The position numbers were made by a program, and so were the translations under genes. A stretch of 64,000 nt of DNA, taken from assembly GCF_003289925.1 (NCBI RefSeq), contig NZ_QLZQ01000009.1, forward strand, positions 1 through 64,000, read 5' to 3'. This DNA is from Planococcus maitriensis. GTDB taxonomy: Bacteria; Bacillota; Bacilli; Bacillales_A; Planococcaceae. This document shows positions 9,016 to 20,646 of this stretch, piece after piece (position 1 is the first letter of the stretch; each line of letters begins with the position of its first letter). The notes under the pieces are model-generated. The model searched no databases and was not told where the DNA came from. It saw only the letters and a program-made list of their open reading frames with translations.

Positions 9016-10629
9016 CTACTCCATATCTACTGAAGACAGTTTGTCAGAGCCAGTTGGATGCGCTTTAAAGTCGATTACGTTCGTCCCACCGGCAAGAAGC
9101 GGTGTAGAGTGCGCAAGCGGTACCCATGGCGCGTCTTCGTGGATGATTTCCTGAGCCTGCATATAAAGCTCATTGCGGGCATCTTCATCAACTTCTGTTT
9201 GTGCTTCGATCAAGATATCATGAAGTTCCTGGTTTTCGTAGTATGTGTAGTTGTTTGAACCGATATTGTCTTGGTCAAGCAATACATACAAGAAGTTATC
9301 CGCATCGCCGTTATCGCCTGTCCAGCCAAGAAGGAATGCATCCGCTTCTCCTGCTGCCGCTTTTTCGAGGTATGTTGCCCACTCGAATGAAACGATTTCA
9401 GCTGTGATGCCGACATCAGCCAAGTTGCTTTGGATTGCTTCCGCTACTTTTTGGCCATCCGGCATATACGGACGCGGAACTGGCATTGCCCAAAGTTCCA
9501 TTTCGAATCCATCTTCTAGTCCTGCTTCAGCCAATAGTTCTTTCGCTTTTTCAGGATCGAACTCATAGCCTTCGATGCTGTCGTTATAACCGCTGATTAC
9601 CGGAGGCATCGGGTTTTTCGCAACTTCTGCACGGCCTTCGAAGAATGAATCAACAATCGCCTGGCGGTCGATCGCGTGGTTCATCGCCTGGCGGACTTTC
9701 GGGTCATCGAATGGCTCGCGAGTAGTCGTCAATCCAAGGTAGCCGACGTTCATAGACGGACGTTCGAACAATTGAAGGTTTTCATCATTTTCGATCGTTC
9801 CGGCGTCGGATGGTGTAATGCCGTCAGCCAAATCGATTTCACCTGACAATAATGCATTCAAACGGGCTGAGTTATCCGGAATGGCACGGAACACGACCTG
9901 GTCGAGTTTCGGCTCTCCATCCACCCAGTAATCATCGAATTTCTCGATTGTCACCGTGTCGTTGCGCTGCCATTCAACGAATTTGAATGGGCCAGTGCCG
10001 ACTGGATTGTCGCCGAATGATTCGCCGGCTTCTTCAAACGCAGTCGGTGATGCGATGCCGAACGGGCTCATCGCCAAGTTTTTCAAGAATGGCGCTTGTG
10101 GGCGCTTCAGTTTAATGACGACTTCGTAATCGCCAGTCGCTTCGACTGATTCGATGACATGTTCTTCTTCGTCGCCAAATCCGCCAAACATTGATTTATA
10201 GTACGGGAATTGGTCTGCATCCCCAGCAGCCCAGCGTTCAAAGTTTGCGACAACTGCTTCTGCGTTGAAATCCGTTCCATCATGGAACGTGACGCCTTCT
10301 TGCAATTGGAACGTGTAAGTCAAACCATCTTCCGCCGCTTCCCATTCGCTGGCAAGCCCTGCTTCAATTTCAGTGTCCTGCTCGCCGAAATTGATCAATG
10401 TATCGAAGATGTTTTTCGTTACTTTGAAAGACTCTCCATCTGTGACCGTGATCGGATCCAGTGAAACCGAGTCGCCGCCGCGTCCGAAGATCAGGACTTT
10501 TTCGCCGCCTGATTCTGAATCCCCGCCTTCTCCGCCTGACTCCGAATCACCGCCTGAACAGCCGTAAAGCGCTGTCGACAGCAAAAGCAGCATCAGGAAA
10601 GCGATTGATACAATTTTCTTTTTCCCCAA
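9016..10629 (-). CDS. appA: Peptide-binding lipoprotein of the ABC importer (SBP family 5)
   Basis: This extracellular substrate-binding lipoprotein captures peptides for the importer. A TTG start at 10629 gives 537 residues, because GGAGG sits seven bases ahead of it; the ATG eleven codons earlier lies upstream of that ribosome site. The signal peptide runs to a lipobox LYGC (about residues 21-24). It is followed by a low-complexity linker of repeated GGDSESGGE units that would tether the globular domain to the membrane. The rest matches family-5 binding proteins (AEAVVANFERW, MNHAIDRQAI). It sits in mid-operon between the ATPase and permease genes. Confidence 0.9.
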   Translation of the reverse strand: MGKKKIVSIAFLMLLLLSTALYGCSGGDSESGGEGGDSESGGEKVLIFGRGGDSVSLDPITVTDGESFKVTKNIFDTLINFGEQDTEIEAGLASEWEAAEDGLTYTFQLQEGVTFHDGTDFNAEAVVANFERWAAGDADQFPYYKSMFGGFGDEEEHVIESVEATGDYEVVIKLKRPQAPFLKNLAMSPFGIASPTAFEEAGESFGDNPVGTGPFKFVEWQRNDTVTIEKFDDYWVDGEPKLDQVVFRAIPDNSARLNALLSGEIDLADGITPSDAGTIENDENLQLFERPSMNVGYLGLTTTREPFDDPKVRQAMNHAIDRQAIVDSFFEGRAEVAKNPMPPVISGYNDSIEGYEFDPEKAKELLAEAGLEDGFEMELWAMPVPRPYMPDGQKVAEAIQSNLADVGITAEIVSFEWATYLEKAAAGEADAFLLGWTGDNGDADNFLYVLLDQDNIGSNNYTYYENQELHDILIEAQTEVDEDARNELYMQAQEIIHEDAPWVPLAHSTPLLAGGTNVIDFKAHPTGSDKLSSVDME

Positions 10630-10658
10630 AATAACCCCTCCGTTTTGTGTTTTTATTA

Positions 10659-11642
10659 TCATTGCGGCCTGCTTTCCTCATAGAGGTGGCAAGCCACAGA
10701 ATGACCTGGTTCAACTTCCGCTAAACGCGGGATTTCCTGCGAGCAGATATCCATCTTGAATGGGCAGCGTGTATGGAAGCGGCAGCCCGAAGGCGGGTTG
10801 GCCGGGCTCGGCACATCCCCCTTGATCACCACTTCTTCGCGGACAAATTCAGGGTCCGGTACAGGCACTGCCGACAGGAGCGCTTGTGTATATGGATGGA
10901 GCGGTTTTTCATACAGGCTTTCCGTATCCGCAAGTTCTGCCATATTCCCCAAATACATGACGCCCACACGGTCACTGATATGGCGCACGACGCCCAGATC
11001 ATGGGCGATGAATATGTACGTCAGTTTCAAGTCGCGCTGCAGATCCTGCATCAAATTGAGCACTTGCGCTTGAATCGACACATCAAGCGCAGAAACCGGC
11101 TCATCGGCGATGATCAGTTTCGGGTTGGTCATGAGCGCACGCGCGATGCCGATGCGCTGGCGCTGGCCGCCGCTGAATTGGTGCGGGTAGCGTTTCGCAT
11201 GGTAGCTGCTGAGCCCAACGATTTCGAGAAACTCATGCACTTTCCGCTTGCGTTCTTTCGGATCGCCGATATTATGAACGTTCAACGGTTCCATCAGGAT
11301 CTTCTCGATGCTATGGCGAGGATTCAATGAGGCATATGGATCCTGGAATACCATCTGGATGTCGCGTCTGGCCTTGCGCATTTCAGACGCTGACAAACTG
11401 GTCAATTCCTTGCCGTCGAACGTCACTTTGCCTTCTGTCGGATCGAGCAAACGCATAAGCATGCGCCCTGTCGTCGACTTGCCGCATCCCGATTCACCGA
11501 CGATGCCGAGTGTCTCGCCTTCGTTGACATAGAAGGAAATATCATCGACCGCTTTGACCTGGCCTTTTGTGCGGCCAAGCAGCCCGCCTGTTATCGGGAA
11601 GTATTTCTTCAAGCCTTCAACTTTCAACAATGGTTCTGTCAT
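10659..11642 (-). CDS. appF: Peptide ABC transporter ATPase, DppF/AppF type
   Basis: This is the second ATPase of the importer. ATG at 11642, preceded by AAAGGAGG, gives 327 residues; the longer open frame upstream runs inside the neighbouring ATPase gene and is not used. Walker A GESGCGKS, signature SGGQRQR and Walker B LIIADEP are present. A C-terminal oligopeptide/dipeptide extension contains a cysteine-bearing CRFHTRCPF segment near the end. The gene overlaps appD by 26 bases, indicating coupled translation. Confidence 0.92.
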   Translation of the reverse strand: MTEPLLKVEGLKKYFPITGGLLGRTKGQVKAVDDISFYVNEGETLGIVGESGCGKSTTGRMLMRLLDPTEGKVTFDGKELTSLSASEMRKARRDIQMVFQDPYASLNPRHSIEKILMEPLNVHNIGDPKERKRKVHEFLEIVGLSSYHAKRYPHQFSGGQRQRIGIARALMTNPKLIIADEPVSALDVSIQAQVLNLMQDLQRDLKLTYIFIAHDLGVVRHISDRVGVMYLGNMAELADTESLYEKPLHPYTQALLSAVPVPDPEFVREEVVIKGDVPSPANPPSGCRFHTRCPFKMDICSQEIPRLAEVEPGHSVACHLYEESRPQ

Positions 11643-12636
11643 GCGACTTGGCCTCCTTTGGATCGAATAGGAAACAGCGCGTCTTGTGGTCTTCTGCCGT
11701 CTGGTATAATGCCGGGTCTTCCACACGGCAGCGATCGAAGGCAAATTCACAGCGTGCCGCGTATTTACAGCCTACTTTGATCGATCCCGGTTTTGGCACG
11801 TTTCCTGGAATAGAGTAAAGCCGCTCTTTCTTGAAGCGCATGTCGGGAACGCTTTCCAGAAGCCCGCGGGTGTATGGATGCTGCGGATCATTGAAAATGG
11901 TATGTACTGGCCCTTCTTCGACTACTTTTCCTGCGTACATGACGACGACGCGTTCGCATGTTTCAGCGACGACCCCAAGGTCATGGGTGATCAGCAAGAC
12001 GGCTGTATCGAGCCGCTCGTTTAAGTTCTTGATCAATTTAAGAATCTGCGCCTGGATTGTGACATCGAGTGCAGTGGTCGGTTCATCGGCGATCAGCACT
12101 TTCGGGTCGCACAGCAAAGCCATCGCGATCATGACGCGCTGGCGCATGCCGCCCGATAATTGGTGCGGATATTCGTTAAGCAAAGCTTCTGCGCGGGGCA
12201 GGCCGACCAATTTCATCATTTCGACGGCGCGGTCCTGGATTTGGTTTTTCGACCAATCCTTCTTGTGGATCTTCAATGCTTCGCGCAATTGATTGCCGAT
12301 TGTAAACAAAGGATTCAGCGAAGTCATCGGCTCCTGAAAGATCATCGCAATATCATCGCCTCGGATCTGGCGCATTTCTTTATCGGATAGTTTCGTCAAA
12401 TCCTTATCTTGGAATAAAATTTCCCCGCTTACGATTTTCCCTGGAGGACTTGGCACAAGCCCCATTATGGACAATGAGGTAACACTTTTGCCGCAGCCTG
12501 ATTCCCCTACAATGCCGAGCACTTCCCCTTGGCGGATATGGAAATCCACGTTGTCGACTGCTGGTACTTCTCCATCATCAGTGAAAAAGGAAGTGCGCAG
12601 CCCTTTCACATCCAAGATGGTTTTACGTTCGTCCAT
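11617..12636 (-). CDS. appD: Peptide ABC transporter ATPase, DppD/AppD type
   Basis: This is the first gene of the importer operon, encoding a 339-residue ATPase with Walker A GESGCGKS, signature LSGGMRQR and Walker B VLIADEP. The C-terminal extension carries a cysteine motif like that of its partner. A clear AGGAGG precedes the ATG. Together with AppF it drives uptake by AppA/B/C. Dipeptide, oligopeptide or nickel-peptide substrates are all possible for the family; assignment to App rests on gene order. Confidence 0.92.
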   Translation of the reverse strand: MDERKTILDVKGLRTSFFTDDGEVPAVDNVDFHIRQGEVLGIVGESGCGKSVTSLSIMGLVPSPPGKIVSGEILFQDKDLTKLSDKEMRQIRGDDIAMIFQEPMTSLNPLFTIGNQLREALKIHKKDWSKNQIQDRAVEMMKLVGLPRAEALLNEYPHQLSGGMRQRVMIAMALLCDPKVLIADEPTTALDVTIQAQILKLIKNLNERLDTAVLLITHDLGVVAETCERVVVMYAGKVVEEGPVHTIFNDPQHPYTRGLLESVPDMRFKKERLYSIPGNVPKPGSIKVGCKYAARCEFAFDRCRVEDPALYQTAEDHKTRCFLFDPKEAKSHDRTIVES

Positions 12637-12687
12637 AGAGATCCTCCTTCTTCACTTTAAATTATTCAGAACATTCTCCGTGTTTCC

Positions 12688-12715
12688 ATTATACGTAATA
12701 TTAGTAGTAATGCAA
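12688..12715 (-). promoter_or_regulatory. Promoter of the peptide transporter operon
   Basis: On the minus strand TTGCAT (12710-12715) is followed after 16 bases by a perfect TATAAT (12688-12693), about 50 bases upstream of appD. Confidence 0.6.
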
Positions 12716-12752
12716 TAGTTTTCGGGAGATTGCCGAAAGCCTTTCTTCCTAT

Positions 12753-12784
12753 TGAAAAAGCTCCCCAAAAATTGGGGAGCTTGA
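12753..12784 (-). terminator. Terminator of the YgaD-type ABC exporter gene
   Basis: An AAGCTCCCC/GGGGAGCTT stem is followed on the minus strand by TTTTT. Confidence 0.88.
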
Positions 12785-12789
12785 AATAG

Positions 12790-14535
12790 TTAACCTATGT
12801 TCTGCACTTGGAATAGTTTGTAATAGACGCCGCGCTTTTGCAATAGTTCTTCGTGCGTGCCTTGTTCAGCCAGCTGGCCGTTGTCGATGACCAGGATTTG
12901 GTCGGCATGGGTGATGGTCGACAATCGGTGCGCAACCATCAACGTTGTGCGGTCGTGCGCAAGGCGCTCCAAGGAATCCTGGATGAGCGCTTCGCTTTCG
13001 AGGTCGAGTGCGGATGTCGCTTCATCCAAGATGAGGATCGCCGGGTCTTTCAGGAAAACACGGGAAATGGCGATGCGCTGTTTTTGTCCGCCGGATAACT
13101 TGACGCCGCGCTCGCCGACTTTCGTGTCATAGCCTTCCGGCAAGTTTGTGATGAATTCATGGGCATTCGCCGCTTTTGCCGCTGCGATGACTTCCTCGTC
13201 GGTCGCATCGGGTTTGCCCATCAGGATGTTTTCTTTGACCGATTCGCTGAACAGGATCGAATCCTGCAGGACGAGCCCGATTTGGTCGCGCAAGGAATGG
13301 ATCGTTACGTCTTTCAGGTCATGGCCATCCATGCGGATCGAGCCTCCCGTGACGTCGTAGAACCTTGGGATAAGCGAGACGATCGTCGATTTGCCGCCGC
13401 CGCTCATGCCGACAAATGCCACTGTCTCTCCGGGGCGGACCGTGAAGTTGAGATTCGACAGCACTTCACTTCCCCCGTCATTATAATGGAACGAAACATT
13501 ATGGAATTCAAGTTTGCCGTCAACACGCCCAAGTTCCCGCGCACCTTGTTTATCTGTCACATCGTATTCCTCGTCGATCATCTCGAAGACGCGGTCCATC
13601 GAAGCGAGTGACTGGACGAGCGTCGTCGACGAGTTGACGAGGCGGCGCAGCGGATTATATAACCGTTCGATGTAAGCGATGAACGCAACCATCGTCCCGA
13701 GTGTCAAATTGCCCTGAATGACTTGGTAGCCGGCATAGCCGATGACCAATAATGGTGCCACGTCGGTAATGGTGTTGACGACCGCGAATGCTTTGGCATT
13801 CCATTTCGTATGGTCGATCGCTTTTTCCAGGAATTGATCGTTCGTGTTGTTGAAGATCTTTTCTTCATGCTTCTCGAGCGCAAAGCTTTTGATGATGCTC
13901 ATGCCCTGCACACGTTCGTGCAAATAGCTTTGGACATTGGCAAGAGCCTGTGAACGTTCGCGCGTCAAGTCACGCAAGCGCCCGAAGAAATATTTGACGC
14001 TGAACGCATAAAACGGAAATGCCAACAGCGCAACGATCGTCAAGGAGACGTCCATGGTGAGCATGATGATGATGGCGATGAGGATGGTAGCGACATCGAG
14101 CCAGACATTCATCAAGCCGATCATGACGAAGTTTTTCGTTTGCTCGACATCATTGATGACACGTGAAATGATTTCCCCCGCCCGCGTGTTTGCGTAATAG
14201 CGCAAGCTCAGCCGCTGCAGGTGGCTATAAAGATAGCCGCGGATATCATAGAGGATTTTATTGCTGACATACTGCGCATAGTACTGCCGGAAATATTCGA
14301 TCGGCGGGCGCAGCAGGAAGAACACGATTGCCGTGCCCCCGAGCCATAAGTAAAGCTGGCTAAGCTTTTCCGCATCTGATAATGCGTCTGCACCGATGAT
14401 ATCATCAATGACGATCTTGATTAAAAGAGGGATAAAAAGAGGGATCGCAAACTTGAAGATCCCGATGAAAATCGTTAAGGCAATCTGCCAATAATAAGGC
14501 CTGACGAATTTCATATAGCGTTTCATACTGCCCAA
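12790..14535 (-). CDS. ygaD: ABC exporter, fused membrane and ATPase domains (YgaD-like)
   Basis: This half-transporter of the multidrug/lipid exporter family is expected to act as a dimer. It has six transmembrane helices in the first ~310 residues, then an ATPase domain with Walker A GMSGGGKS, signature LSGGQKQR, Walker [13 protein letters not shown] and H-loop AHRLST. A TTG at 14535 (581 residues) is favoured, eight bases after GGAG; a GTG three codons upstream is the alternative. Neighbours ygaC and gsaB/ygaE match B. subtilis ygaD. The substrate is unknown. Confidence 0.88.
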   Translation of the reverse strand: MGSMKRYMKFVRPYYWQIALTIFIGIFKFAIPLFIPLLIKIVIDDIIGADALSDAEKLSQLYLWLGGTAIVFFLLRPPIEYFRQYYAQYVSNKILYDIRGYLYSHLQRLSLRYYANTRAGEIISRVINDVEQTKNFVMIGLMNVWLDVATILIAIIIMLTMDVSLTIVALLAFPFYAFSVKYFFGRLRDLTRERSQALANVQSYLHERVQGMSIIKSFALEKHEEKIFNNTNDQFLEKAIDHTKWNAKAFAVVNTITDVAPLLVIGYAGYQVIQGNLTLGTMVAFIAYIERLYNPLRRLVNSSTTLVQSLASMDRVFEMIDEEYDVTDKQGARELGRVDGKLEFHNVSFHYNDGGSEVLSNLNFTVRPGETVAFVGMSGGGKSTIVSLIPRFYDVTGGSIRMDGHDLKDVTIHSLRDQIGLVLQDSILFSESVKENILMGKPDATDEEVIAAAKAANAHEFITNLPEGYDTKVGERGVKLSGGQKQRIAISRVFLKDPAILILDEATSALDLESEALIQDSLERLAHDRTTLMVAHRLSTITHADQILVIDNGQLAEQGTHEELLQKRGVYYKLFQVQNIG

Positions 14536-14559
14536 ACTGTTCACTCCATTCCATTCAAA

Positions 14560-14592
14560 ATGAAAAACCTGTTGGCAGGCAACAGGTTTTCC
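14560..14592 (-). terminator. Terminator of ygaC
   Basis: An AAAACCTGTTG/CAACAGGTTTT hairpin is followed on the minus strand by a T-run. It separates ygaC from the downstream exporter gene. Confidence 0.85.
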
Positions 14593-14595
14593 ATG

Positions 14596-15141
14596 TTAAT
14601 CATGAATCCGGTTATGCTTATGAAATTCATACCGGCTCGTCCATACTTCGATAAAGTCCTGGGCAAAAGGGCCTCTTCTTTGCTTGATCCAGCTGATCAG
14701 CTTATCCACATTCCGGTAGAGTATTTGATCGATGACTTCTGGGTAGCCCATTTGCCGCTTATGGTCTTCAAATTCGTCTTCATCCAACAGCGTGTAAGAC
14801 ATATCCGGAAACACTTTTACATCCAAGTCATAATCGATGTATTTCAACGATCCATTATTATAGACGAACGGGGAGCTGATATTGCAATAATAATAGACAC
14901 CGTCGTCACGCAGCATGCAGATGATATTGAACCAATGTTCAGCGTGGAAGTAACAGATCGACGGCTCTCGCGTCAACCAGGTCCTGCCATCCGATTCCCT
15001 CACCAGCGTGCGTTCGTTCGCGCCGATTACAATATTGTTCGTCCCTTTCAGTACAGTTGTTTCCTGCCAGACACGGTGGATGCGTCCGTTGTGCTTGTAA
15101 CTGTGGATCTGGATTGTTTCACCCTCCGCAGGAACCGCCAT
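14596..15141 (-). CDS. ygaC: DUF402 nucleoside di/triphosphatase family protein (YgaC/Ntdp-like)
   Basis: The 181-residue protein has the DUF402 fold found in YgaC and the staphylococcal nucleoside di/triphosphatase Ntdp. It contains the acidic cluster [13 protein letters not shown] followed by [12 protein letters not shown], the expected metal-binding acidic residues. ATG at 15141 lies eight bases after AAAGGTGG; the GTG four codons upstream overlaps this site. Synteny between fabL and ygaD supports the name. Enzyme activity is a family inference. Confidence 0.8.
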   Translation of the reverse strand: MAVPAEGETIQIHSYKHNGRIHRVWQETTVLKGTNNIVIGANERTLVRESDGRTWLTREPSICYFHAEHWFNIICMLRDDGVYYYCNISSPFVYNNGSLKYIDYDLDVKVFPDMSYTLLDEDEFEDHKRQMGYPEVIDQILYRNVDKLISWIKQRRGPFAQDFIEVWTSRYEFHKHNRIHD

Positions 15142-15244
15142 GCACCATCCCACCTTTTCGTCTAACTATCACTATATGTTATCTCCCGTTCATTATATCA
15201 ATCAATTCTGAAAACATACAGCAATAAGCCGAAAGTTGCGAGAA

Positions 15245-17052
<1,808 letters not shown>

Positions 17053-17189
17053 ATTTATGTTTTCTGCCTCCGTTCATGCTGATTATTCCGGCCCTGAAGC
17101 GGGTATGTATACTTAAGGAATATGCTTATTTTATCAAATGGCGGGCACACAAGATATTATAAACGCTCGCAAAGAAGGGGGATGCGTCG

Positions 17190-18170
17190 ATGGATACAGG
17201 AACACATATCGTCATGGGCATTGCACTCGGTGGGCTGGCCATGGCCGATCCGGTTGTCGCGAGCCATCCTGCTACTTGGACTGCCGTTATGACCGGCACC
17301 ATTATCGGCTCACAAATCCCCGATATCGATACCGTGTTGAAGCTGCGCGACAACGCCGTTTATATCCGCCATCACCGTGGCATTACACATTCCGTGCCGG
17401 CCGTACTGTCATGGCCGATTTTGCTCGCCGGTGCCATTTACCTTATTTTCCCGGAAGCCAATCTTCTTCATTTATGGCTATGGACTTTCCTTGCAGTGTT
17501 TCTCCATGTATTCGTGGATATATTCAATTCATACGGCACCCAGGCACTCCGCCCATTTTCCAACCATTGGGTAGCACTTGGCGTCATCAACACCTTTGAT
17601 CCAATTATTTTCGGCGCCCATGTCGTGGCCCTCATGATCTGGGCGTTCGGGGCCGATCCCGTTTGGACGATGGGCATTTTGTATATCATCTTGTTCTTCT
17701 ATTATGTCTCCCGCTTCGCATTGCAGGCAGCGATCAAGCAGGCGATCCGCAATACGATCCCGGGCACGAAAGATGTTTTCGTCGCGCCGACGATGCGCTA
17801 TTTCCAGTGGCGCATCGCCGCTGACACCGACCGGCATCATTTCGTCGGGCAGGCGTATGGGCGCTCGATCAATATTTACGACAAATTCCTGAAAAAGCCG
17901 ATGCCTGAGAATGACTTGATCCAGACCGCGATGAAAGACAAGAACCTGGATGCCTTCGTGTCGTTTTCCCCGCTTTATCGCTGGGAGATCAATCAATATG
18001 GGGAAATCTACGAAGTTCGCTTGATCGATTTGCGCTACCGCAGCAACGATTATTATCCGTTTGTCGCGGTTGCCCATCTGGACGAGGACCATAACATCCT
18101 TAACTCCTATACAGGGTGGATCTTCAGCGAAGATAAATTGAGGAAAAAGCTCGATTTCAGCCATAACTAA
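17190..18170 (+). CDS. yfhP: Membrane-bound metal-dependent hydrolase (YfhP/YdjM family)
   Basis: The 326-residue protein has about four transmembrane helices in the first 180 residues and a soluble C-terminal half. The family signature is in the first loop: DIDTVLK then HHRGITHS, histidines and aspartates proposed to bind metal. AAGGGGG precedes the ATG. In B. subtilis yfhP lies next to mutY (yfhQ), as here. Substrate and role are unknown; the YdjM family is annotated as inner-membrane hydrolase on weak evidence. Confidence 0.85.
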   Translation: MDTGTHIVMGIALGGLAMADPVVASHPATWTAVMTGTIIGSQIPDIDTVLKLRDNAVYIRHHRGITHSVPAVLSWPILLAGAIYLIFPEANLLHLWLWTFLAVFLHVFVDIFNSYGTQALRPFSNHWVALGVINTFDPIIFGAHVVALMIWAFGADPVWTMGILYIILFFYYVSRFALQAAIKQAIRNTIPGTKDVFVAPTMRYFQWRIAADTDRHHFVGQAYGRSINIYDKFLKKPMPENDLIQTAMKDKNLDAFVSFSPLYRWEINQYGEIYEVRLIDLRYRSNDYYPFVAVAHLDEDHNILNSYTGWIFSEDKLRKKLDFSHN

Positions 18171-18175
18171 ACAGA

Positions 18176-18212
18176 AAAACGGCCGGGGTGCTCGCCCCGG
18201 CCGTTTTTTTAT
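18176..18212. terminator. Bidirectional terminator between yfhP and yfhJ
   Basis: A GC-rich stem, GGCCGGGG/CCCCGGCC extended by AAAC/GTTT, is followed by a T7 run on the plus strand and is A-rich on the other side. Confidence 0.9.
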
Positions 18213-18215
18213 CGT

Positions 18216-18470
18216 TTAAGAATCGTGCAAAAGATGCGCGTATTTCGGATTATTGCCAGCGAATTCGTGGATTTTATCTCCGTAGCTTTCAATCCACTGG
18301 CGCACGACTTTCTCGACGACTGCCGTGCCTTGGTAATCATATCCTGCTTTCGCGTATGAAGATTCAAAATCGGACACCAAAAGTTCAATCCACGTCCGGG
18401 CTTTGTCTTCCGAGAGCTCCGGATTTTTTTCTCTTAACTCGATGATTAACTGCTCAATGACTTCTTTCAT
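18216..18470 (-). CDS. yfhJ: WVELL-domain protein YfhJ
   Basis: This 84-residue acidic protein has the WxELL-type core (here WIELLVSDFE, about 27-36) that names the family. It follows yfhH by four bases and ends at a strong terminator, closing the recX-yfhH-yfhJ unit. Function is unknown. Confidence 0.8.
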   Translation of the reverse strand: MKEVIEQLIIELREKNPELSEDKARTWIELLVSDFESSYAKAGYDYQGTAVVEKVVRQWIESYGDKIHEFAGNNPKYAHLLHDS

Positions 18471-18474
18471 CGGT

Positions 18475-18807
18475 TCACTTCCCTTCCTTCAATGGGCGCA
18501 GCATGGAAATCGGCAGCGCTTCCGTGTGCTTGTCCCCGCCCATGCGGTAGCCCCAGGCGAAATTGCCTTTTAGGTAATCAATCTGGAAATAGACATTCGG
18601 GTCGCCTTCCACACGGTAGATTTCCCCTGGCTTAAAATCTTTCGGATCCAATAAGAACGATGCGGCCATGATGGCTTTGCGTTCGAGCACTGCGAATTCA
18701 TTGACGATGCCAAGCTGTTCCGCTTTGCGCGCTTTTTCTTTCAGACGGGCGATTTCATTGCGCAGTTCCGTCTCATCCATCTGTGAATATGGTTTTTGTT
18801 CACTCAT
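18475..18807 (-). CDS. yfhH: YfhH family protein (DUF1811)
   Basis: The 110-residue protein has an N-terminal coiled-coil-like helix (about 10-40) and a C-terminal beta-rich SH3-like part (GEIYRVEG, FAWGYRMGG). ATG at 18807 is used: AAGGAG lies seven bases ahead, while the TTG two codons earlier touches the ribosome site. The start overlaps the recX stop by eight bases. It is likely translated in tandem with recX. Function is unknown. Confidence 0.82.
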   Translation of the reverse strand: MSEQKPYSQMDETELRNEIARLKEKARKAEQLGIVNEFAVLERKAIMAASFLLDPKDFKPGEIYRVEGDPNVYFQIDYLKGNFAWGYRMGGDKHTEALPISMLRPLKEGK

Positions 18808-19606
18808 TTTCAAGCTCCTTTTCTTCGATGTACTGGCTGATCACATCGCCTGGGAAGCCTTTTTGGTAAAGGCCTTGCTTCACTTTCCGGCTCAAGTCGT
18901 TCCCCGACAATTTGCTTTCATGCTTGCGCCATAATTTATCCCCTTGCTGGCGGACACTGTCGAGCCATTGGTCGTCGTCCCGCTCTAAATCAAGCCCTTC
19001 GATCGCTTGCTTGATAATCGAATAAGGATAGCCTTTTCTCATCAATGAATCACTGATTTTCTGTTTGACCTGGCTCGGGGTTTTCGACTGTTCTTTCGCT
19101 GCGATTTTTTCCGCAAGGCCCGTGGCAACTTCGAGTTGCTCTTCTTCGGTATAATTTGTTAAGACATCTTTTTGCATAGCCTTATCAATTCCTCTCTTCT
19201 GCATATCCTGCTGGATTGCCCGTGGCCCTTTTTTGCCTGATTTCACTTGTGTCCGGAGTAAGGCTTCCGAAAACTGCTGGTCATCGAGGAAGCTGAGTTC
19301 GTAAAGCTTCTTGACCGCTTCATCGATGACGGCTTCACCGAACTCCTTTTCCTTCAGCTTCTTCCGCACTTCGCCTTCGCTGCGCATGCGGAAGCCGAGG
19401 TAATGCAACGCTTTATTGAATGCTTTTCGGACTTCATCCTCAAAGTTCATTTCTTCGATCGTCCACTGGTCGAGTTCTTTGCCTTTGGTCAATTGATAGC
19501 GGATGATCAAGGATTCGTCGACACTGAACGCAAATTTTTCTTCCAAATAAATATTATAGCGTTCCGGATTATTTTTTCCGCGGGTTATTTTCGTAATGAT
19601 CGGCAT
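18800..19606 (-). CDS. recX: Regulatory protein RecX
   Basis: RecX binds RecA filaments and modulates recombination. ATG at 19606, after GAGGGG, gives 268 residues, close to the B. subtilis length; the longer frame crosses the yfhF promoter region and is rejected. The protein is made of repeated three-helix RecX modules, visible as recurring AFNKALHYLGFR, VRKKLKEKEF and DSLMRKGYP segments. It is divergent from yfhF and leads the recX-yfhH-yfhJ operon. Confidence 0.9.
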   Translation of the reverse strand: MPIITKITRGKNNPERYNIYLEEKFAFSVDESLIIRYQLTKGKELDQWTIEEMNFEDEVRKAFNKALHYLGFRMRSEGEVRKKLKEKEFGEAVIDEAVKKLYELSFLDDQQFSEALLRTQVKSGKKGPRAIQQDMQKRGIDKAMQKDVLTNYTEEEQLEVATGLAEKIAAKEQSKTPSQVKQKISDSLMRKGYPYSIIKQAIEGLDLERDDDQWLDSVRQQGDKLWRKHESKLSGNDLSRKVKQGLYQKGFPGDVISQYIEEKELENE

Positions 19607-19705
19607 CAATTTCCCCTCGCTTCTCCTACCATTATACACTTTGCGCGGCCTCTTGGCATATGCTTCGCTCGAATTGGGTATGGGATAGAAATGGAGGCGA
19701 TGGAA

Positions 19706-20605
19706 ATGAAAATAGCGATAACAGGCGGCACCGGCTTTCTCGGTTCCGCCTTGACGGAATTGCTGCTTGCAAATGGCCACGAAGTGTTTATTTTAACACG
19801 TTCAGATAAACCGAAGGAACGGGGCATCACGTATGTCCGCTGGCTGTCTGACGGGGCGCGCCCGGAAGCGCAGCTTGAAGGCATCGATGCGCTCGTCAAC
19901 TTGGCCGGCACCTCGATCAACGACGGCTTGTGGACAGATAAACAAAAAAAGAAAATTTACGAAAGTCGCGTATCGGCGACAAAAGAAGTGCTACGGATCA
20001 TCTCGGCGCTTGAAAAAAAACCGGAAGTGCTCGTCAATGCAAGCGCAATCGGGATTTATCCGGCTTCTGAACATAAAACCTATACCGAAGCCGACCGCGA
20101 ATACGGCAATGATTTTCTTGCCGAAACGGTGCTCGCTTGGGAAGCCCTCGCGGAACAAGCACAACTTGATGGCGTCCGCACCGCCTACGGACGCTTGGGC
20201 ATCTTGCTCGGTAAAGGAGAAGGCGCCCTTCCTTTAATGGCGCTGCCGTATAAACTATTTGCCGGCGGCACAGTCGGCACCGGCAAGCAATGGCTGTCGT
20301 GGATCCACGTCCACGATGCGGCACGCGCGATCCTTTTCGCCATCGAACACGAAGAACTCACTGGCCCCTTCAATGTGACGGCACCGAACCCGCAGCGCAT
20401 GAAAGCGTTCGGCAAGGAAATCGGGCGTGCGCTCGGCCGGCCGCATTGGATCCCTGCCCCTTCGTTTGCGTTGAAAGCTGCGCTCGGCGATAAAAGCAGG
20501 CTAGTGCTCGAAGGCCAGCGGGCACTGCCAGCCGTCCTTCTAGACCATGGATTTAAGTTCGAGTTCCCGAATTTACCGGAAGCACTGGCTGACATATACA
20601 AATGA
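19706..20605 (+). CDS. yfhF: TIGR01777 family NAD-dependent epimerase-like protein (YfhF)
   Basis: This extended short-chain dehydrogenase fold protein of 299 residues begins with the nucleotide-binding GGTGFLGS (about 7-14). It shows LVNLAGTSI, SAIGIYP and a C-terminal DUF1731-like region ending near LLDHGFKFEFP. ATG at 19706 is eight bases after GGAGG. The divergent recX gene gives the same arrangement as in B. subtilis. Substrate is unknown; family members include cell-division-inhibitor-like SulA homologues by annotation only. Confidence 0.85.
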   Translation: MKIAITGGTGFLGSALTELLLANGHEVFILTRSDKPKERGITYVRWLSDGARPEAQLEGIDALVNLAGTSINDGLWTDKQKKKIYESRVSATKEVLRIISALEKKPEVLVNASAIGIYPASEHKTYTEADREYGNDFLAETVLAWEALAEQAQLDGVRTAYGRLGILLGKGEGALPLMALPYKLFAGGTVGTGKQWLSWIHVHDAARAILFAIEHEELTGPFNVTAPNPQRMKAFGKEIGRALGRPHWIPAPSFALKAALGDKSRLVLEGQRALPAVLLDHGFKFEFPNLPEALADIYK

Positions 20606-20646
20606 GCGTATAATGAAGGGATGACCAATTGAAGGACGTGACCTGC

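Noticed and set aside
11643-11750. N-terminal extension of the second peptide ATPase
   Set aside because: It is an out-of-frame reading of appD; AAAGGAGG precedes the ATG at 11642.
19403-19705. Upstream part of the long plus-strand frame ending in YfhF
   Set aside because: This part is the antisense of recX; GGAGG marks the start at 19706.
19607-19780. N-terminal extension of RecX
   Set aside because: It crosses the divergent yfhF start region; GAGGGG before 19606 and family length support the shorter form.
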